A DNA stretch of 64,000 bases from Demequina globuliformis (GCF_000975155.1 NZ_BBRG01000001.1:1460024-1524023), one strand, 5' to 3'; positions 39,890 through 48,745 are shown, counted from the stretch's first letter. Notes: generated by a model from the sequence alone, not told the origin. Numbers and translations: made by a program.

Positions 39890-42795
39890 TAGCGCACACC
39901 CCCTGCAACGCGGCGACCGGTCATATCAATCTCCCCACGCGCCAAACGCTGAGATGCGGCAATCATGTAGTCGCCCAGCGCCGCGATGTCGCCACTCGAC
40001 ATGGGCGACGTAGACACGGACGGGCTCACGGTCACGGACGGGCCAGTGTTCATGGCCGCGCCCACTGCATTGAAGTTGCCGCCGTTGGCGAATCCGGCAC
40101 GAGCCATCGCGCGCATCTCGGCGACCGCAGCGTGACCACCCATCCCGCGAACCTCTTGCGCCGACAACACGTGCTCGTTGTGGGACAGCAGTGCCGGGAT
40201 TGAGTCGGACGTTTCCGAGCCAGGGCCGAACACGGGGCCACCGGTCGCGAACGTCCCGTAGGCGATTGGCCCCGAGACGGTGCCGCCCATCGATGCAATC
40301 TTGGTCTTGAGCGCGTTAAGCCGGGCCGTCGCGTTTGACGTATCCACAGAAACTGTGGTCGTGATGTTGCGGGGCACGCGAGCGTAGTTGCCCATTAGGG
40401 TTCGGCGCTCACGCTCTGCGGGCCGGCTGTCAAAGTCCGCGCGAGTTGAAACTTCATCTGGAATCAGGCCGAGGTCGTCGGCCAGGCCTTCGGCCTCTTC
40501 AGCCGTGAGTCCCATCTGGGTTGCCGTTAGGACAAACGCCTCGCGGGCACTCCCCATCGTCGCATCAATATCCTCAGCGGCGGCATCCGCTTCTCGCATC
40601 GCATCGCGCTGATCCAGGGCGGCTCGAGCGAGGTCATCGAGAGCGGATTCGTTTGCGCGTCCCTTCGCCGTGTTGCGGTCCAGGGTCGCGCCATTCTCTT
40701 CCAGCGCCTCGGCTGCGTCGTCAAGCGCCTGCTCGTACTGCCTCGCCGCCGAGCGGGCGTCCAGAGCGATGCCTGCGGCTTCGCGCTGCGCGTCGATCAG
40801 GTCTTCCAGCGATTCTGTTGCATCATCCGCAGCGTCAGCAGTGTCACCCCATGCGTCGTTTGCCACGGCGGCAGAATCGGCGGCGTCTCCCTGTGCAATG
40901 TCGGCAGCCGCTAGGGCGTCGCGGTACTCCGGCAATTGAGCCTCAAGGCGCTCTACTTCGAGGCCGGTGTCGGCGAGCAGGTTCTTTGCCGTCTCAATGT
41001 TGCCACTCTGCACGAGGCCGCTGAGGGCACTGTCGAGCGAGCGGAAGATCTCGGCCGCCTGCTCTTCGTCGGCCTGCGAGAATGCGCCAGTGCCAGGGCC
41101 GTTGAGTTGGCCCCAGAAGCCCTTTGCGCTGTACTCGGCTGCCTCAAGCGCCTCCTCGAGACTGCCTAGGTCCTTGGCCGCAAATGACCACGGGCTGTCG
41201 TTCTGCTCGAACTGGCCGAGCGCGAACAGGGCATCCTCGAGACCGCCGCCAGCGTCCTTTGCGTCGAGCATCGCCTTGGTGACCTCGGCCACGCCTCCCG
41301 CTGCGTTCACGGAAGATTTGGCCGCTGCGGTCAGCGCCTCGTTGAGTCCCCAAGTGACGCCTGCCGCGATACCCACTGCGCCGCCGACGCGCGTTGCGCC
41401 ACCTGCGATCCGTCCGATGCCACTTGCAACACGCGGCGAGATTGCGCCAATGTCCCTGAGTGCGCGCCCTGTTTCGATCATGCGCGGGAACATCAGCAGG
41501 AAGCCGCCCGCCGCGAGCGACGTGACCGTAGCTACACCGCCCAGGCCGGTAATCGCCCGCTGCACGCCGGGGTCCAGGTCGGCAAACCACTGAGATACGT
41601 TCGCCACACCGCCCGCAAGGTCCGCGAGCATCGGCAGCAGGTTCTCGCCAATGACAATCGCGGCCTCGTTGAGCGAGTTGCGCGCGATGGCAATCTTGGC
41701 TTCGGTCGTGTCGTAGCGCTTCTCAGCCTCGGCAACAAGCGCCTCGTTGGACTCCCATGCACCGTTGGCAATCTCCAACTGGTCATTGAGCAAGCCCTGA
41801 GCCGAGCCCAGCGACAGCACAGAGCGCTTGAGGCGTTCATCTGCGAGACCCAGGTCATCGAACACCTGCGTGGTCGACTCGCCGGACTGAGCCATCCGGC
41901 CCATGCCCTCAACGAACATGCCGATAGCCGTCGCCGCGTCGTCCTCGAATGCCGAGCGGAAGTCCTCGACCGACACTCCCGCGACCCTTGCGAACGTCTC
42001 GAGATCAGCGCCACCGTCACGCACCGCGTCGCCAATGGACGTGAACACCTTCGACATCGCCGTGCCGCCAGCCTCGGCCTCAACGCCCACAGACGTGAGG
42101 GCCGATGCGAACGCGAACACGTCGGCCTCGGATAGTCCGGCCTGACTTCCAGCCGCCGCGAGACGTGTGCCCAGGGCCACAATCTCGGCCTCGGTCGTGG
42201 CGGCATTGTTTCCGAGGTCAACGATGGTCGCGCCCATGCGGTCAACGTCTGTGGCGGACGTGCCCATGATGTTGGAGATTCGGGCCAAGGCGGTCGCGGC
42301 CTCATCCGCGGTGAGATTCGTCGTCTCGCCCAGGTCAATCATGACCCGCGTGAATGCGGCCACGTTCGGCGTTGCAACACCCAACTGACCGGCAGCCTCA
42401 GCAACCGCAGCGATTTCCTCGTGCGTCGCAGGCAGTTCCGTCGCCATCTGACGCAGATCCGCTTCAAGCTGGGACAGTTGCTCGTCGGTGCCCTCAACGG
42501 TCTTGAGAACGCCAGTCCAGGCCGTCTCCCAGTCCATCGCGGCCTTCGCAGACAGGCCGAACGCCACGGCTCCTGCGGCACCAAAAGCCGTGATCGACGC
42601 GCCCGCCGTCGTCCACGACTCGCGGTTGACCTCAGCCGAGCGGACCATTCGACCCGCGACCGTGTCGATGCGCTTGCCGTCACGGTCAACCGATGCGGCG
42701 AACTTGTCCGTGGAGTCCTGCGCCGCCTTCATCGCGGCCTGGTAGCCGGCAATCTGGGCGTTCAACTTAACGCTGATGGTCCTGGTGTTGCTCAC
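39889..42795 (-). CDS. Tail tape measure protein (TP901 family)
   Basis: 968 residues. The N-terminal third is the TP901 core (WETAWTGVLKTVEGTDEQL, ELPATHEEIAAVAEAAGQLG, GETTNLTADEAATALARISN). A hydrophobic patch (about 430-500) and long helical Ala/Asp/Glu regions follow; the C-terminus is Gly-rich with FATGGPVFGPG-type motifs. It sets tail length and is released during DNA injection. The start overlaps the HNH stop by ATGA. Confidence 0.93.
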   Translation of the reverse strand: MSNTRTISVKLNAQIAGYQAAMKAAQDSTDKFAASVDRDGKRIDTVAGRMVRSAEVNRESWTTAGASITAFGAAGAVAFGLSAKAAMDWETAWTGVLKTVEGTDEQLSQLEADLRQMATELPATHEEIAAVAEAAGQLGVATPNVAAFTRVMIDLGETTNLTADEAATALARISNIMGTSATDVDRMGATIVDLGNNAATTEAEIVALGTRLAAAGSQAGLSEADVFAFASALTSVGVEAEAGGTAMSKVFTSIGDAVRDGGADLETFARVAGVSVEDFRSAFEDDAATAIGMFVEGMGRMAQSGESTTQVFDDLGLADERLKRSVLSLGSAQGLLNDQLEIANGAWESNEALVAEAEKRYDTTEAKIAIARNSLNEAAIVIGENLLPMLADLAGGVANVSQWFADLDPGVQRAITGLGGVATVTSLAAGGFLLMFPRMIETGRALRDIGAISPRVASGIGRIAGGATRVGGAVGIAAGVTWGLNEALTAAAKSSVNAAGGVAEVTKAMLDAKDAGGGLEDALFALGQFEQNDSPWSFAAKDLGSLEEALEAAEYSAKGFWGQLNGPGTGAFSQADEEQAAEIFRSLDSALSGLVQSGNIETAKNLLADTGLEVERLEAQLPEYRDALAAADIAQGDAADSAAVANDAWGDTADAADDATESLEDLIDAQREAAGIALDARSAARQYEQALDDAAEALEENGATLDRNTAKGRANESALDDLARAALDQRDAMREADAAAEDIDATMGSAREAFVLTATQMGLTAEEAEGLADDLGLIPDEVSTRADFDSRPAERERRTLMGNYARVPRNITTTVSVDTSNATARLNALKTKIASMGGTVSGPIAYGTFATGGPVFGPGSETSDSIPALLSHNEHVLSAQEVRGMGGHAAVAEMRAMARAGFANGGNFNAVGAAMNTGPSVTVSPSVSTSPMSSGDIAALGDYMIAASQRLARGEIDMTGRRVAGGVR

Positions 42796-43574
42796 GCCAT
42801 TGCCTCCACGACCTTGTTGGACTTGCGGATGTTGCAGCCGTTGTGAGCGGCCTGTGCATTTGCAGGCGAGTGCTCACCGCCGCGAGACAGCGGGATAATG
42901 TGATCCACGACGGGGCTTGCGAGCGACGGCCACTCCTCGCCCTTGTCGATTGGTCCGTGGCAGATGCCGCACGTCCACTCGTCGCGCTCGAAGATGTCCT
43001 CGCGGCGATATGGCTCGACCGTTGCCGCGCGCACCCTTGCGCGGCGAGCTGTTACGTGCTTCCAGTTCGCCTTATGGCGGTACGACTCGAAGCATTCGCG
43101 GGAGCAGTACGAGTAGTTCTTGCCATTGCCTCGGAACTCAGTGCCGCACGCGCGGCATGTGCAATCCCGGTCCCTCTTGGGCGGAGCGGGCACGAACACT
43201 GAGCGAATCCGCTTGCGCCTCGCCATGCACGCTTTGCACGGGCCGCCCTTGTTTGCGGTGAATGCGGTCAGCGTCTTGTCGACGCCGCATGCTGGGCACA
43301 CGCGACACCCGTTGACCACCTCGCCCGCCCGCCGCGTCGTCGGGGAGCCTGTGCGCTGCCAGCGCGAGTAGTGGGTGCCGCACCAGCCGCGCGACCACAC
43401 CTTTTGCTCGCATCCGTCAACGTCACACTCGGCTACGCCAACCACGACTGGGCGCACATACTCCGGATCGCCGTGCCGCCACCACCGCTTCCAGTGCATG
43501 GAGCACATGCCACGCCCGTAAGGCTTGACCAACTCACGCCCACAGCCATCAATCCGGCAGGTTCGCAGCGCCAT
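42792..43574 (-). CDS. HNH endonuclease between tail chaperones and tape measure
   Basis: 260 residues. N-terminal zinc-finger repeats of the type C-x4-C-x9-G-x-C-x2-H (CRIDGCGRELVKPYGRGMC; CDVDGCEQKVWSRGWC), a CxxC pair with a further CxxC (RACGTEF, YCSREC), and a C-terminal HNH domain with CGICHGPI, PVVDHIIPLSRGG and HNGCNIRKSN. Likely a free-standing homing or DNA-processing nuclease. It is perfectly embedded: its stop overlaps the tape measure start, so translation of the tape measure is coupled to it. Confidence 0.85.
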   Translation of the reverse strand: MALRTCRIDGCGRELVKPYGRGMCSMHWKRWWRHGDPEYVRPVVVGVAECDVDGCEQKVWSRGWCGTHYSRWQRTGSPTTRRAGEVVNGCRVCPACGVDKTLTAFTANKGGPCKACMARRKRIRSVFVPAPPKRDRDCTCRACGTEFRGNGKNYSYCSRECFESYRHKANWKHVTARRARVRAATVEPYRREDIFERDEWTCGICHGPIDKGEEWPSLASPVVDHIIPLSRGGEHSPANAQAAHNGCNIRKSNKVVEAMA

Positions 43575-43613
43575 GCGGCCACCTTCGGCGATGTTGAGTT
43601 GTGGCGCGCGGGC

Positions 43614-44542
43614 CTACTTCGATGGACGGCGCGGCTTGTAATCGGGGTCGAGCGTCACGACAGGGAACTCGTGTGCCTCGGGCTTGTGGCCCGTGTCCTT
43701 AATGGCCTTGACCGTGTAGTCGGTGCGCCACTCGACGGTCCACCAGCCCTCGAACTCGGGGTCGGACGCCTTGACGGCATCGATGCCCAGCGAGTTCGTG
43801 GACTTGTCGTAAAGGGTGAGCGCCTGCATGAGCGTTCGATCACGGGCAGATAGCGCCTCATATTCAGACGGCGACTTGCCCCAGTCCCGCGCTGTCTCAA
43901 GTTGGACGCGCAGGCCGTCGCGCTCACGTAGGGCGCTGACTATTTTGGGAGCGGGGGAGCGACCTCACCCTTAGTGGCCTGAATTGCGGCATCTAACAGG
44001 CGGTTAAACTGAGGGATACCACCGGGACGCGAACGCAACCGGCGCACATGCTCAGCCGTGACGCTCGTTGTCGTCTTGTCGCCTTGAGTGACCGACAGCA
44101 CGGATGCGGCGACGGTGGCGATGTCCACTGTCAAGCGGCGTTCCTTGTCGCGCTTTTGCCACTCGCGGAAGTCCTCGAGGTACTTCTTGGCAACCGGAGC
44201 GGGCGCACCTACAGGCGGCTTTGTGGGCTGAGGCTCGCGAGGGTGCGCATCCTCGATCGCGTCCCACTCGTCGCCCGAAACTGCACCCATCGTCCACGTC
44301 GATAGGGACGCCTCGAAGAGTTCGGAGACGGCCTCAATGCGCGCGTCAATGTCCGCGAATGGGTCGGTGTCGGTCAGCGACTTTTCGCCGCTGTCATCCT
44401 TGAGTGCGGCCTCGATCTCGGCACGCTCAACCCGTAGCGCCTCAGCCTCAGCCGCTACAGCCGGGTCGTTGTAGATCGGCACGTCAACACGCGCCACGGT
44501 GCCAGTTGCCAGCCAGTCGTCAAGGTCGAGTTCGTCACTCAT
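43614..44542 (-). CDS. Tail assembly chaperone, GT-type frameshift product
   Basis: 309 residues if ribosomes slip by -1 at CCCAAAA (43943-43949). After the slip the reading continues IVSALRERDG and is open through to the stop at 43614, with the C-terminal part ending DPDYKPRRPSK. Without slippage the shorter product ends at the TAG at 43940. This is the conserved G/GT arrangement found before tape measure genes in long-tailed phages. The downstream frame has no convincing start of its own. Confidence 0.75.
43940..44542 (-). CDS. Tail assembly chaperone, G-type product
   Basis: 200 residues; acidic N-terminus (MSDELDLDDWLATG), helical core, and a C-terminal region (SVTAEHVRRLRSRPGGIPQF, then EVAPPLPK). 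It ends at a TAG directly behind the slippery heptamer. Tail chaperones bind the tape measure protein while the tail tube is built. Identified mainly by position between the tail tube and tape measure genes and by the frameshift signal. Confidence 0.8.
   Translation of the reverse strand: MSDELDLDDWLATGTVARVDVPIYNDPAVAAEAEALRVERAEIEAALKDDSGEKSLTDTDPFADIDARIEAVSELFEASLSTWTMGAVSGDEWDAIEDAHPREPQPTKPPVGAPAPVAKKYLEDFREWQKRDKERRLTVDIATVAASVLSVTQGDKTTTSVTAEHVRRLRSRPGGIPQFNRLLDAAIQATKGEVAPPLPK
43943..43949 (-). promoter_or_regulatory. Programmed -1 ribosomal frameshift site, CCCAAAA
   Basis: On the minus strand the 0-frame reads CTC CCA AAA TAG, giving the canonical X XXY YYZ heptamer C CCA AAA immediately before the stop codon. 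A -1 slip moves decoding into the long downstream frame. The heptamer, its place and the absence of a separate start for the T frame agree with tail chaperone frameshifting. Confidence 0.8.
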
Positions 44543-44592
44543 GGTTACTCCCGTCGCAGTGGTCGCAGATGTTGGATTCGTTCCCCGTGGGG

Positions 44593-44635
44593 CCTTCCCC
44601 GCACCGCCGCTGCGACGCCAACGATGCGGGGAAGG
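44593..44635 (-). terminator. Hairpin after the tail tube gene
   Basis: Perfect 11-bp arms CCTTCCCCGCA (44593-44603) and TGCGGGGAAGG (44625-44635), 21-nt loop, 7 bp after the tail tube stop. No clear T-run follows, so it may be a partial terminator or a 3'-end stabiliser that lifts tail tube expression above that of the downstream genes. Confidence 0.55.
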
Positions 44636-44642
44636 GGTCTAG

Positions 44643-45161
44643 TTACGCGCCGGCGACCAGCAGCGTGTCGAGCGAGGCCGTACCCGCGTAGCCCAGGGCC
44701 GAGATGAACTTGGAGTAGCCCTCGGTGTTGTCGGCTTCCTGCGGGTCGTCAACGGTGTACTCGATGTAGCGCACCTCATCGCTCTCAGCGAAGTCCTCAG
44801 TGGACGCCTTGCCGCCCTTGCGGTACAGGCAGCGGATGAGGGTGCCCTTGGTCTTCATGGCTTCCCACGCGAGGTCCGTCGCAGCATCGGGCTGCAACGT
44901 GGTGTCGTCGTAGGACCGGTAGCCGGTGATCGTGCGCCCCGAGTAGTTGGAAGCACCGAACGCCTGAGCATTGCCCTGGTCGCACAGTGCCTTCTCGTCA
45001 ACGGTGTCGGAACCGGACGGGCCGATGTTCAGCGGGTCCATGATGAGGCACGAAACGTCCGTGCCCGCGTTCGCCTCAGTCGCGGTAATCGCGGCGATGT
45101 CAGCGGGGCGAGAGTCGAGCAGCACGAGCTTGGTCGTGCCATCGGCGAGCATCTTAGGCAT
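44643..45161 (-). CDS. Major tail tube protein
   Basis: 172 residues, beta-rich (TTKLVLLDSRPADIAAIT; SGRTITGYRSYDD; CLYRKGGKAST). Size, position between connectors and chaperones, and the hairpin behind it fit the major tail protein of a siphovirus. The start overlaps the preceding gene by 8 bp. Confidence 0.75.
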   Translation of the reverse strand: MPKMLADGTTKLVLLDSRPADIAAITATEANAGTDVSCLIMDPLNIGPSGSDTVDEKALCDQGNAQAFGASNYSGRTITGYRSYDDTTLQPDAATDLAWEAMKTKGTLIRCLYRKGGKASTEDFAESDEVRYIEYTVDDPQEADNTEGYSKFISALGYAGTASLDTLLVAGA

Positions 45162-45384
45162 CGGGGGTCACTCCTTGTGTGTCTTCCCCCTGTGCCGGGG
45201 GTTCGATAGGTGGAGTCGCAGTTTTCGGAGCCTCAACGGGCTCCGACTTCTTGCCGCTCTTCTTGGCGCGGGCTTTGGGCGTGAGGCGATAGCGGCCTTC
45301 GAACGCGGGGGATGTGAGGTAGTGCTCGGGAACGCGCACCTTTGCTCCATTGCGGGTGGCATATGCGTCTACAAACTTGCTCAC
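45154..45384 (-). CDS. Small phage structural-region protein
   Basis: 76 residues: an N-terminal part with RVPEHYLTSPAF, then a basic Ala/Lys stretch (PKARAKKSGKKS) and a Pro/Thr-rich acidic end. GTG 45384 shares its G with the stop of the Cys-rich gene upstream (TAGTG). Head-tail region hypothetical protein; the YLTSPAFEGRY segment looks like a short folded module found in similar loci. Function unknown. Confidence 0.6.
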   Translation of the reverse strand: MSKFVDAYATRNGAKVRVPEHYLTSPAFEGRYRLTPKARAKKSGKKSEPVEAPKTATPPIEPPAQGEDTQGVTPDA

Positions 45385-45485
45385 TAGTCCGTCTCCCCTC
45401 GTGAATCGCAGATCGCGTCGTGGTCGCGCTCGCACTCGTCGGCGCAATGGCCGGGCTTGCAGGCGCAGGTTTCAGGGCAGGGCAT
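45384..45485 (-). CDS. 33-residue cysteine-rich microprotein
   Basis: 33 residues with six Cys (CPETCACKPGHC then CERDHDAIC), two His and many acidic residues, fit for metal binding. A near-perfect ribosome site (GGAGGTG) precedes the ATG at 45485, and the stop overlaps the next start (TAGTG), so it is probably translated. It lies in the connector module. Function unknown. Confidence 0.55.
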   Translation of the reverse strand: MPCPETCACKPGHCADECERDHDAICDSRGETD

Positions 45486-45521
45486 AGCGACGCACCTCCG
45501 TGCGTTGTGGGGCGGGGATTG

Positions 45522-45926
45522 CTAAGCGGTGGGGGTTGCGCGGTACAGGTAGGTGTCTGTCGCGTAGATCGGGTGACCCGAGCCGGGGAGCGTCACTTCA
45601 CGGTCAGCGGCGAGGATGCCGGTGGCAGTGCGCCGAATGTCCGTGCGGTATCCGGTGACGATGGGCGACTTGCGGTCCAGGGCCGCGTACGCCTTTTCTT
45701 GCACCCACCGGGCCTGTTCGCGGCCAGTCCCCGCGCCCGTGACCTTCACGCTCGGCTCGTGAAAGTCGCGCGGAACATCATCAATGGACGCGGCGATGCG
45801 CGTGAAGGATGGCGCGGCGACCACGACGTAGGGGAAGCTCGGAGACTCTTCGGCCTCAGTGTCGTAGGCCGTGATCCCCGCGTCCGTCAGCAGCGCGAGA
45901 ATGCCGTCGATGTGCGCCTGAGTCAT
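45522..45926 (-). CDS. Tail terminator-like protein
   Basis: 134 residues, alpha/beta: HIDGILALLTDAG, YVVVAAP, a central VKVTGAGTGREQARWV segment, and a C-terminal strand. Position after the gp10-like gene and before the tail tube fits the tail terminator/completion protein, which caps the tail. Coupled by ATGA to the preceding gene. Confidence 0.65.
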   Translation of the reverse strand: MTQAHIDGILALLTDAGITAYDTEAEESPSFPYVVVAAPSFTRIAASIDDVPRDFHEPSVKVTGAGTGREQARWVQEKAYAALDRKSPIVTGYRTDIRRTATGILAADREVTLPGSGHPIYATDTYLYRATPTA

Positions 45927-46333
45927 CCCAGCGCCTTAATCGCGGCGGCTTCCATGAACCGCTCGAATGCGGGGAGCTCTTCCATCAGGTCCACTTCGGG
46001 GTCGCGGATTGTGCCGCCACCACCACGCGATGAGCCGTTGTACGCGATGAACGCCAGCGAGCCCTGGTGCCCGCGACCGCTGCGGCCAATCTCAGGGCCA
46101 ATCTCAGCCGACACGCCATCAACGTCCGGCTCAATGTCGAACGTTATGTCACCCGCGACCGCATGCCAGTGCTTGCGCTCACGAGCTTGAGCCCGCATCG
46201 ATTTCTTGATGTTCTGCGCCGACTTGAACATGACCGACGTGACATTGCGCGAGATGCGGGCGGGCGCGTTGCCAAAGTCAGCGGCAACCGCACGAACCTG
46301 GGAAGTGTCGAACGATGCGTACTTGCGCGTCAT
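45923..46333 (-). CDS. HK97 gp10-like head-tail connector
   Basis: 136 residues. Helical N-terminus (VMFKSAQNIKKSMRAQAR) and a mid-part with FDIEPDVDGVSAEIGPEIG, as in HK97 gp10-like proteins, which join the head completion complex to the tail. The ATG at 46333 has a strong GGAGGTG site and overlaps the previous stop (ATGA). Confidence 0.7.
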   Translation of the reverse strand: MTRKYASFDTSQVRAVAADFGNAPARISRNVTSVMFKSAQNIKKSMRAQARERKHWHAVAGDITFDIEPDVDGVSAEIGPEIGRSGRGHQGSLAFIAYNGSSRGGGGTIRDPEVDLMEELPAFERFMEAAAIKALG

Positions 46334-46731
46334 GCTTGCACCTCCGAAACGGGGAAGCGGCGGGCGGTTCGGTACGTCTTGGACGATTCGGCGGCAATCC
46401 GCAGCCGCGCCCCCACGTTGTCGGGGTCCATGCGCGAGGTCATGCACTCGGCAATGTCGTCGGGGCGCACGCCCGCACTTTCGTCAGTGAACGGCAGGTG
46501 CAGGTGCGAGCGAGTGACGACGAACGTGTGCCCGGCGGCAGCGGGGGATTGCTCGTATGCCTCGAACGTCTGCCACTTGCCCGGCCCCTCATAGACCGTC
46601 GCGAACGTCGGCTCATATTGGCCTGTCACGTCGTTGAACGCCTGGCCTGTCTCGCGCTCCACTCGCCACGTGTCTGTCATTTGGCGAGCGGCGGCACGAC
46701 GGCCAGCATCGGCGGCACTAACCGCAGACAT
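46330..46731 (-). CDS. DUF6093-like head-tail connector protein
   Basis: 133 residues. Pattern DTWRVERETGQAFN, then GKWQTFEAYEQSP, and a C-terminal AESSKTYRTARRFPV. The layout agrees with head completion proteins placed between the Gp19/Gp15-like and gp10-like genes. The ATG at 46731 shares its base with the neighbouring stop. Confidence 0.65.
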   Translation of the reverse strand: MSAVSAADAGRRAAARQMTDTWRVERETGQAFNDVTGQYEPTFATVYEGPGKWQTFEAYEQSPAAAGHTFVVTRSHLHLPFTDESAGVRPDDIAECMTSRMDPDNVGARLRIAAESSKTYRTARRFPVSEVQA

Positions 46732-47159
46732 CAGGCACCAGCCGACGTGGAGTAGTTCGGCGGCGACCACTTGCCAGAGAGGTCGCGCATGCCGCGCGGG
46801 TGAATCGAGAAAGCGTCCTGCGAACCCGACGACGGAAGCAGCAACTCCCACTCATCGTCAGTCAGGAACAGATCACCGCGCGCATAGTCGGAGTTGAGTC
46901 CGTACGAGTAGTCGTCAATGCGCTCGTTTTGCTTGCCGTCAGGGTTCTTGACCTTGCGGACAACCGCATTGGCCTCGACCATGACGACCACGGCTTCGGC
47001 AGGGTTGCCGTCCGTTACGCGGTCGTCAAGGTCGGGGACACGGGCGCGAATGATCGCCTCAACGTCAGATAGCCAGGCCTCAACCTGGGCCACCTCGTCC
47101 GCGTCAGAGATGGCGCGCCCGAGTCGCGTGGATACATCGGTAAGCACGGCGTAAGTCAC
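46731..47159 (-). CDS. Gp19/Gp15/Gp42-like head-tail connector
   Basis: 142 residues. N-terminal helix-rich domain (TDVSTRLGRAISDADEVAQ; WLSDVEAIIRARVPD), then NPDGKQNERIDDYSYGL and a polar C-terminus (DLFLTDDEWELLLP) as in Gp19/Gp15/Gp42 connector proteins. It sits directly after the capsid gene. Confidence 0.72.
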   Translation of the reverse strand: MTYAVLTDVSTRLGRAISDADEVAQVEAWLSDVEAIIRARVPDLDDRVTDGNPAEAVVVMVEANAVVRKVKNPDGKQNERIDDYSYGLNSDYARGDLFLTDDEWELLLPSSGSQDAFSIHPRGMRDLSGKWSPPNYSTSAGA

Positions 47160-47204
47160 GGGCGCACCATCCCTTCAGCGTTGAGGTCGATCAGCTCGTG
47201 ATGC

Positions 47205-48086
47205 TTAAACCGGGTCGGTGCCGGTCAAGCGAACGAACTTGGAGGTGTCGGCAATGAACCCGACGTGAATCTCGGCGCGAACCGAGATCATGTTGTCCTG
47301 CCAGCCAGCGGAGATGAGGTCGCCGTTGGCTGCATAGACGGGGTTGTCCGAGATGTCGATGGACACGCCCTCGACCTGGCCCCAGACAGCCTTTGACCAG
47401 TCGCCCGCGATGCCGACCGTGTGAGGGTCGGTCGTCTCGGTGCCAGCATTGGCAGAGCGGAACACGGGGCGCGCCAGGATCGACCCGACCGAACCCTCGG
47501 TCTGCACGTTCTGGGTGATGATGGGCGAACCAGACGTGTCGCGGTTGCCCAGTGCCAGAATCTCGCCAGCAGGGGCCAGTGCCCATGCCGAGAGGTTCGG
47601 AACAGCGCCCAGCGCGGCGAGGAATCCTGCATATGCGTCGTCCGAGCCGGGGGTGGTGTTCAGGATCGACACGCCGGAAGCGCCCGACAGGTCATCGAAG
47701 TTCGACGCAGGCGCGCCGATGCCGTGAATCGCGGCGTTGTCAAACGTCTTGCCGAGCGCGCCGGGGAGGCGGCTCACGAGGGCATTGAACAGGCCGGGAA
47801 GGTCGCGACGGAACTCGTCCGAGTATGTCTGCACGACCGCGATCTTGTGCGGCACGAGGGTCTTGTTGCCAACAGTGGCATTCGAGACAGGCTTACGCTC
47901 GGTCTCGCCAACGAAGGCGGGCTCGGAGTCCGTCAGAACCTCGTGGTAGACGGTTCCAGCGCCGGACAGCGACACGCGACGAGCAAGGCCCATCACGACA
48001 GATGCGTCCTGAATGTCCTGCCAGATTTCCTGAGAAACCTCGGGGGGAAGGTTCACGCCCGTGGTTCCGCGGTTGATGTCAACCAT
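47205..48086 (-). CDS. Major capsid protein (HK97 fold)
   Basis: 293 residues: an N-terminal arm (TGVNLPPEVSQEIWQDIQDA), a middle with VQTYSDEFRRDLP, an A-domain segment with WALAPAGEILALGNRDTSG, and the C-terminal IHVGFIADTSKFVRLTG. The length and placement after a scaffold-like gene fit an HK97-type capsid without a fused scaffold. Confidence 0.85.
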   Translation of the reverse strand: MVDINRGTTGVNLPPEVSQEIWQDIQDASVVMGLARRVSLSGAGTVYHEVLTDSEPAFVGETERKPVSNATVGNKTLVPHKIAVVQTYSDEFRRDLPGLFNALVSRLPGALGKTFDNAAIHGIGAPASNFDDLSGASGVSILNTTPGSDDAYAGFLAALGAVPNLSAWALAPAGEILALGNRDTSGSPIITQNVQTEGSVGSILARPVFRSANAGTETTDPHTVGIAGDWSKAVWGQVEGVSIDISDNPVYAANGDLISAGWQDNMISVRAEIHVGFIADTSKFVRLTGTDPV

Positions 48087-48121
48087 GTGTTGCTCCTTGG
48101 GTATTGCCCACGCGGGGCGTT

Positions 48122-48694
48122 TTAGACGTTCCCGCCCAATGCGGCGGCGAACATTTCAGCGGTGGAGGTCTTGCCCGCCGAAGTCGCCCCTTGGGACGTG
48201 TCCGGTAGTACCTCCGTCTTGCCGCCTCGCGCGGCCAGGTGAGGCTTCCGTTCGATCAGGTCCGCAATCGCTGCGGACACTGCGGCAGAATCAATCTCGC
48301 CGTCGTCGGATACCTCAAAGTCAGTGGGGTCGATGAACGCGAGGGCATCCATCGGGTCTGCAAGCTTGCCCGTGGCGGCGGCTCGGAGTTCAGCACTCAC
48401 GATGCGCTGATTGGCCTTCGCCAGTGCCTCGTCGCGCACCTTTGCGGCCTCTAGTTCCGCAGCGTGCTCGGCTTCGCGGCCTTGCTCCTTGGCCTCAAGC
48501 GCGGCAATGCGCTCCTTGGCCTCGCGTGCGGCCTTCTCTGCGGCCTTGCGAGCCTCGCGCTCTGCCTGAATCGCCTTCTTGCCAGCGTCGCCCAGGTCGG
48601 GTGCGGCACTAGCGTTCTCTACGACCTCTTGAGTCGAGTCGGGCGCGGCTGCGGTGGCTTCTGTCGCGTCTGCGGCGGGTGCTTCTGTGGTCAT
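48122..48694 (-). CDS. Scaffolding protein
   Basis: 190 residues. An acidic Ala/Thr N-terminus, a long Ala/Glu/Lys coiled-coil (about 45-115, EREARKAAEKAAREAKERI), then a short C-terminal domain (MDALAFIDPTDFEVSDDG). Typical of capsid scaffolds. ATG 48694 has the site GGAGGTTCCC. Encoded right before the capsid. Confidence 0.82.
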   Translation of the reverse strand: MTTEAPAADATEATAAAPDSTQEVVENASAAPDLGDAGKKAIQAEREARKAAEKAAREAKERIAALEAKEQGREAEHAAELEAAKVRDEALAKANQRIVSAELRAAATGKLADPMDALAFIDPTDFEVSDDGEIDSAAVSAAIADLIERKPHLAARGGKTEVLPDTSQGATSAGKTSTAEMFAAALGGNV

Positions 48695-48745
48695 GGGAAC
48701 CTCCATCGCGGGGGTCGGTGCCAGCACGTCGCGTGCGGGCGTGGA

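Noticed and set aside
43655-43927. Open frame of 90 codons on the minus strand
   Set aside because: It overlaps the -1 frame of the tail chaperone in another frame and has an Arg/Ser-rich, non-protein-like composition.
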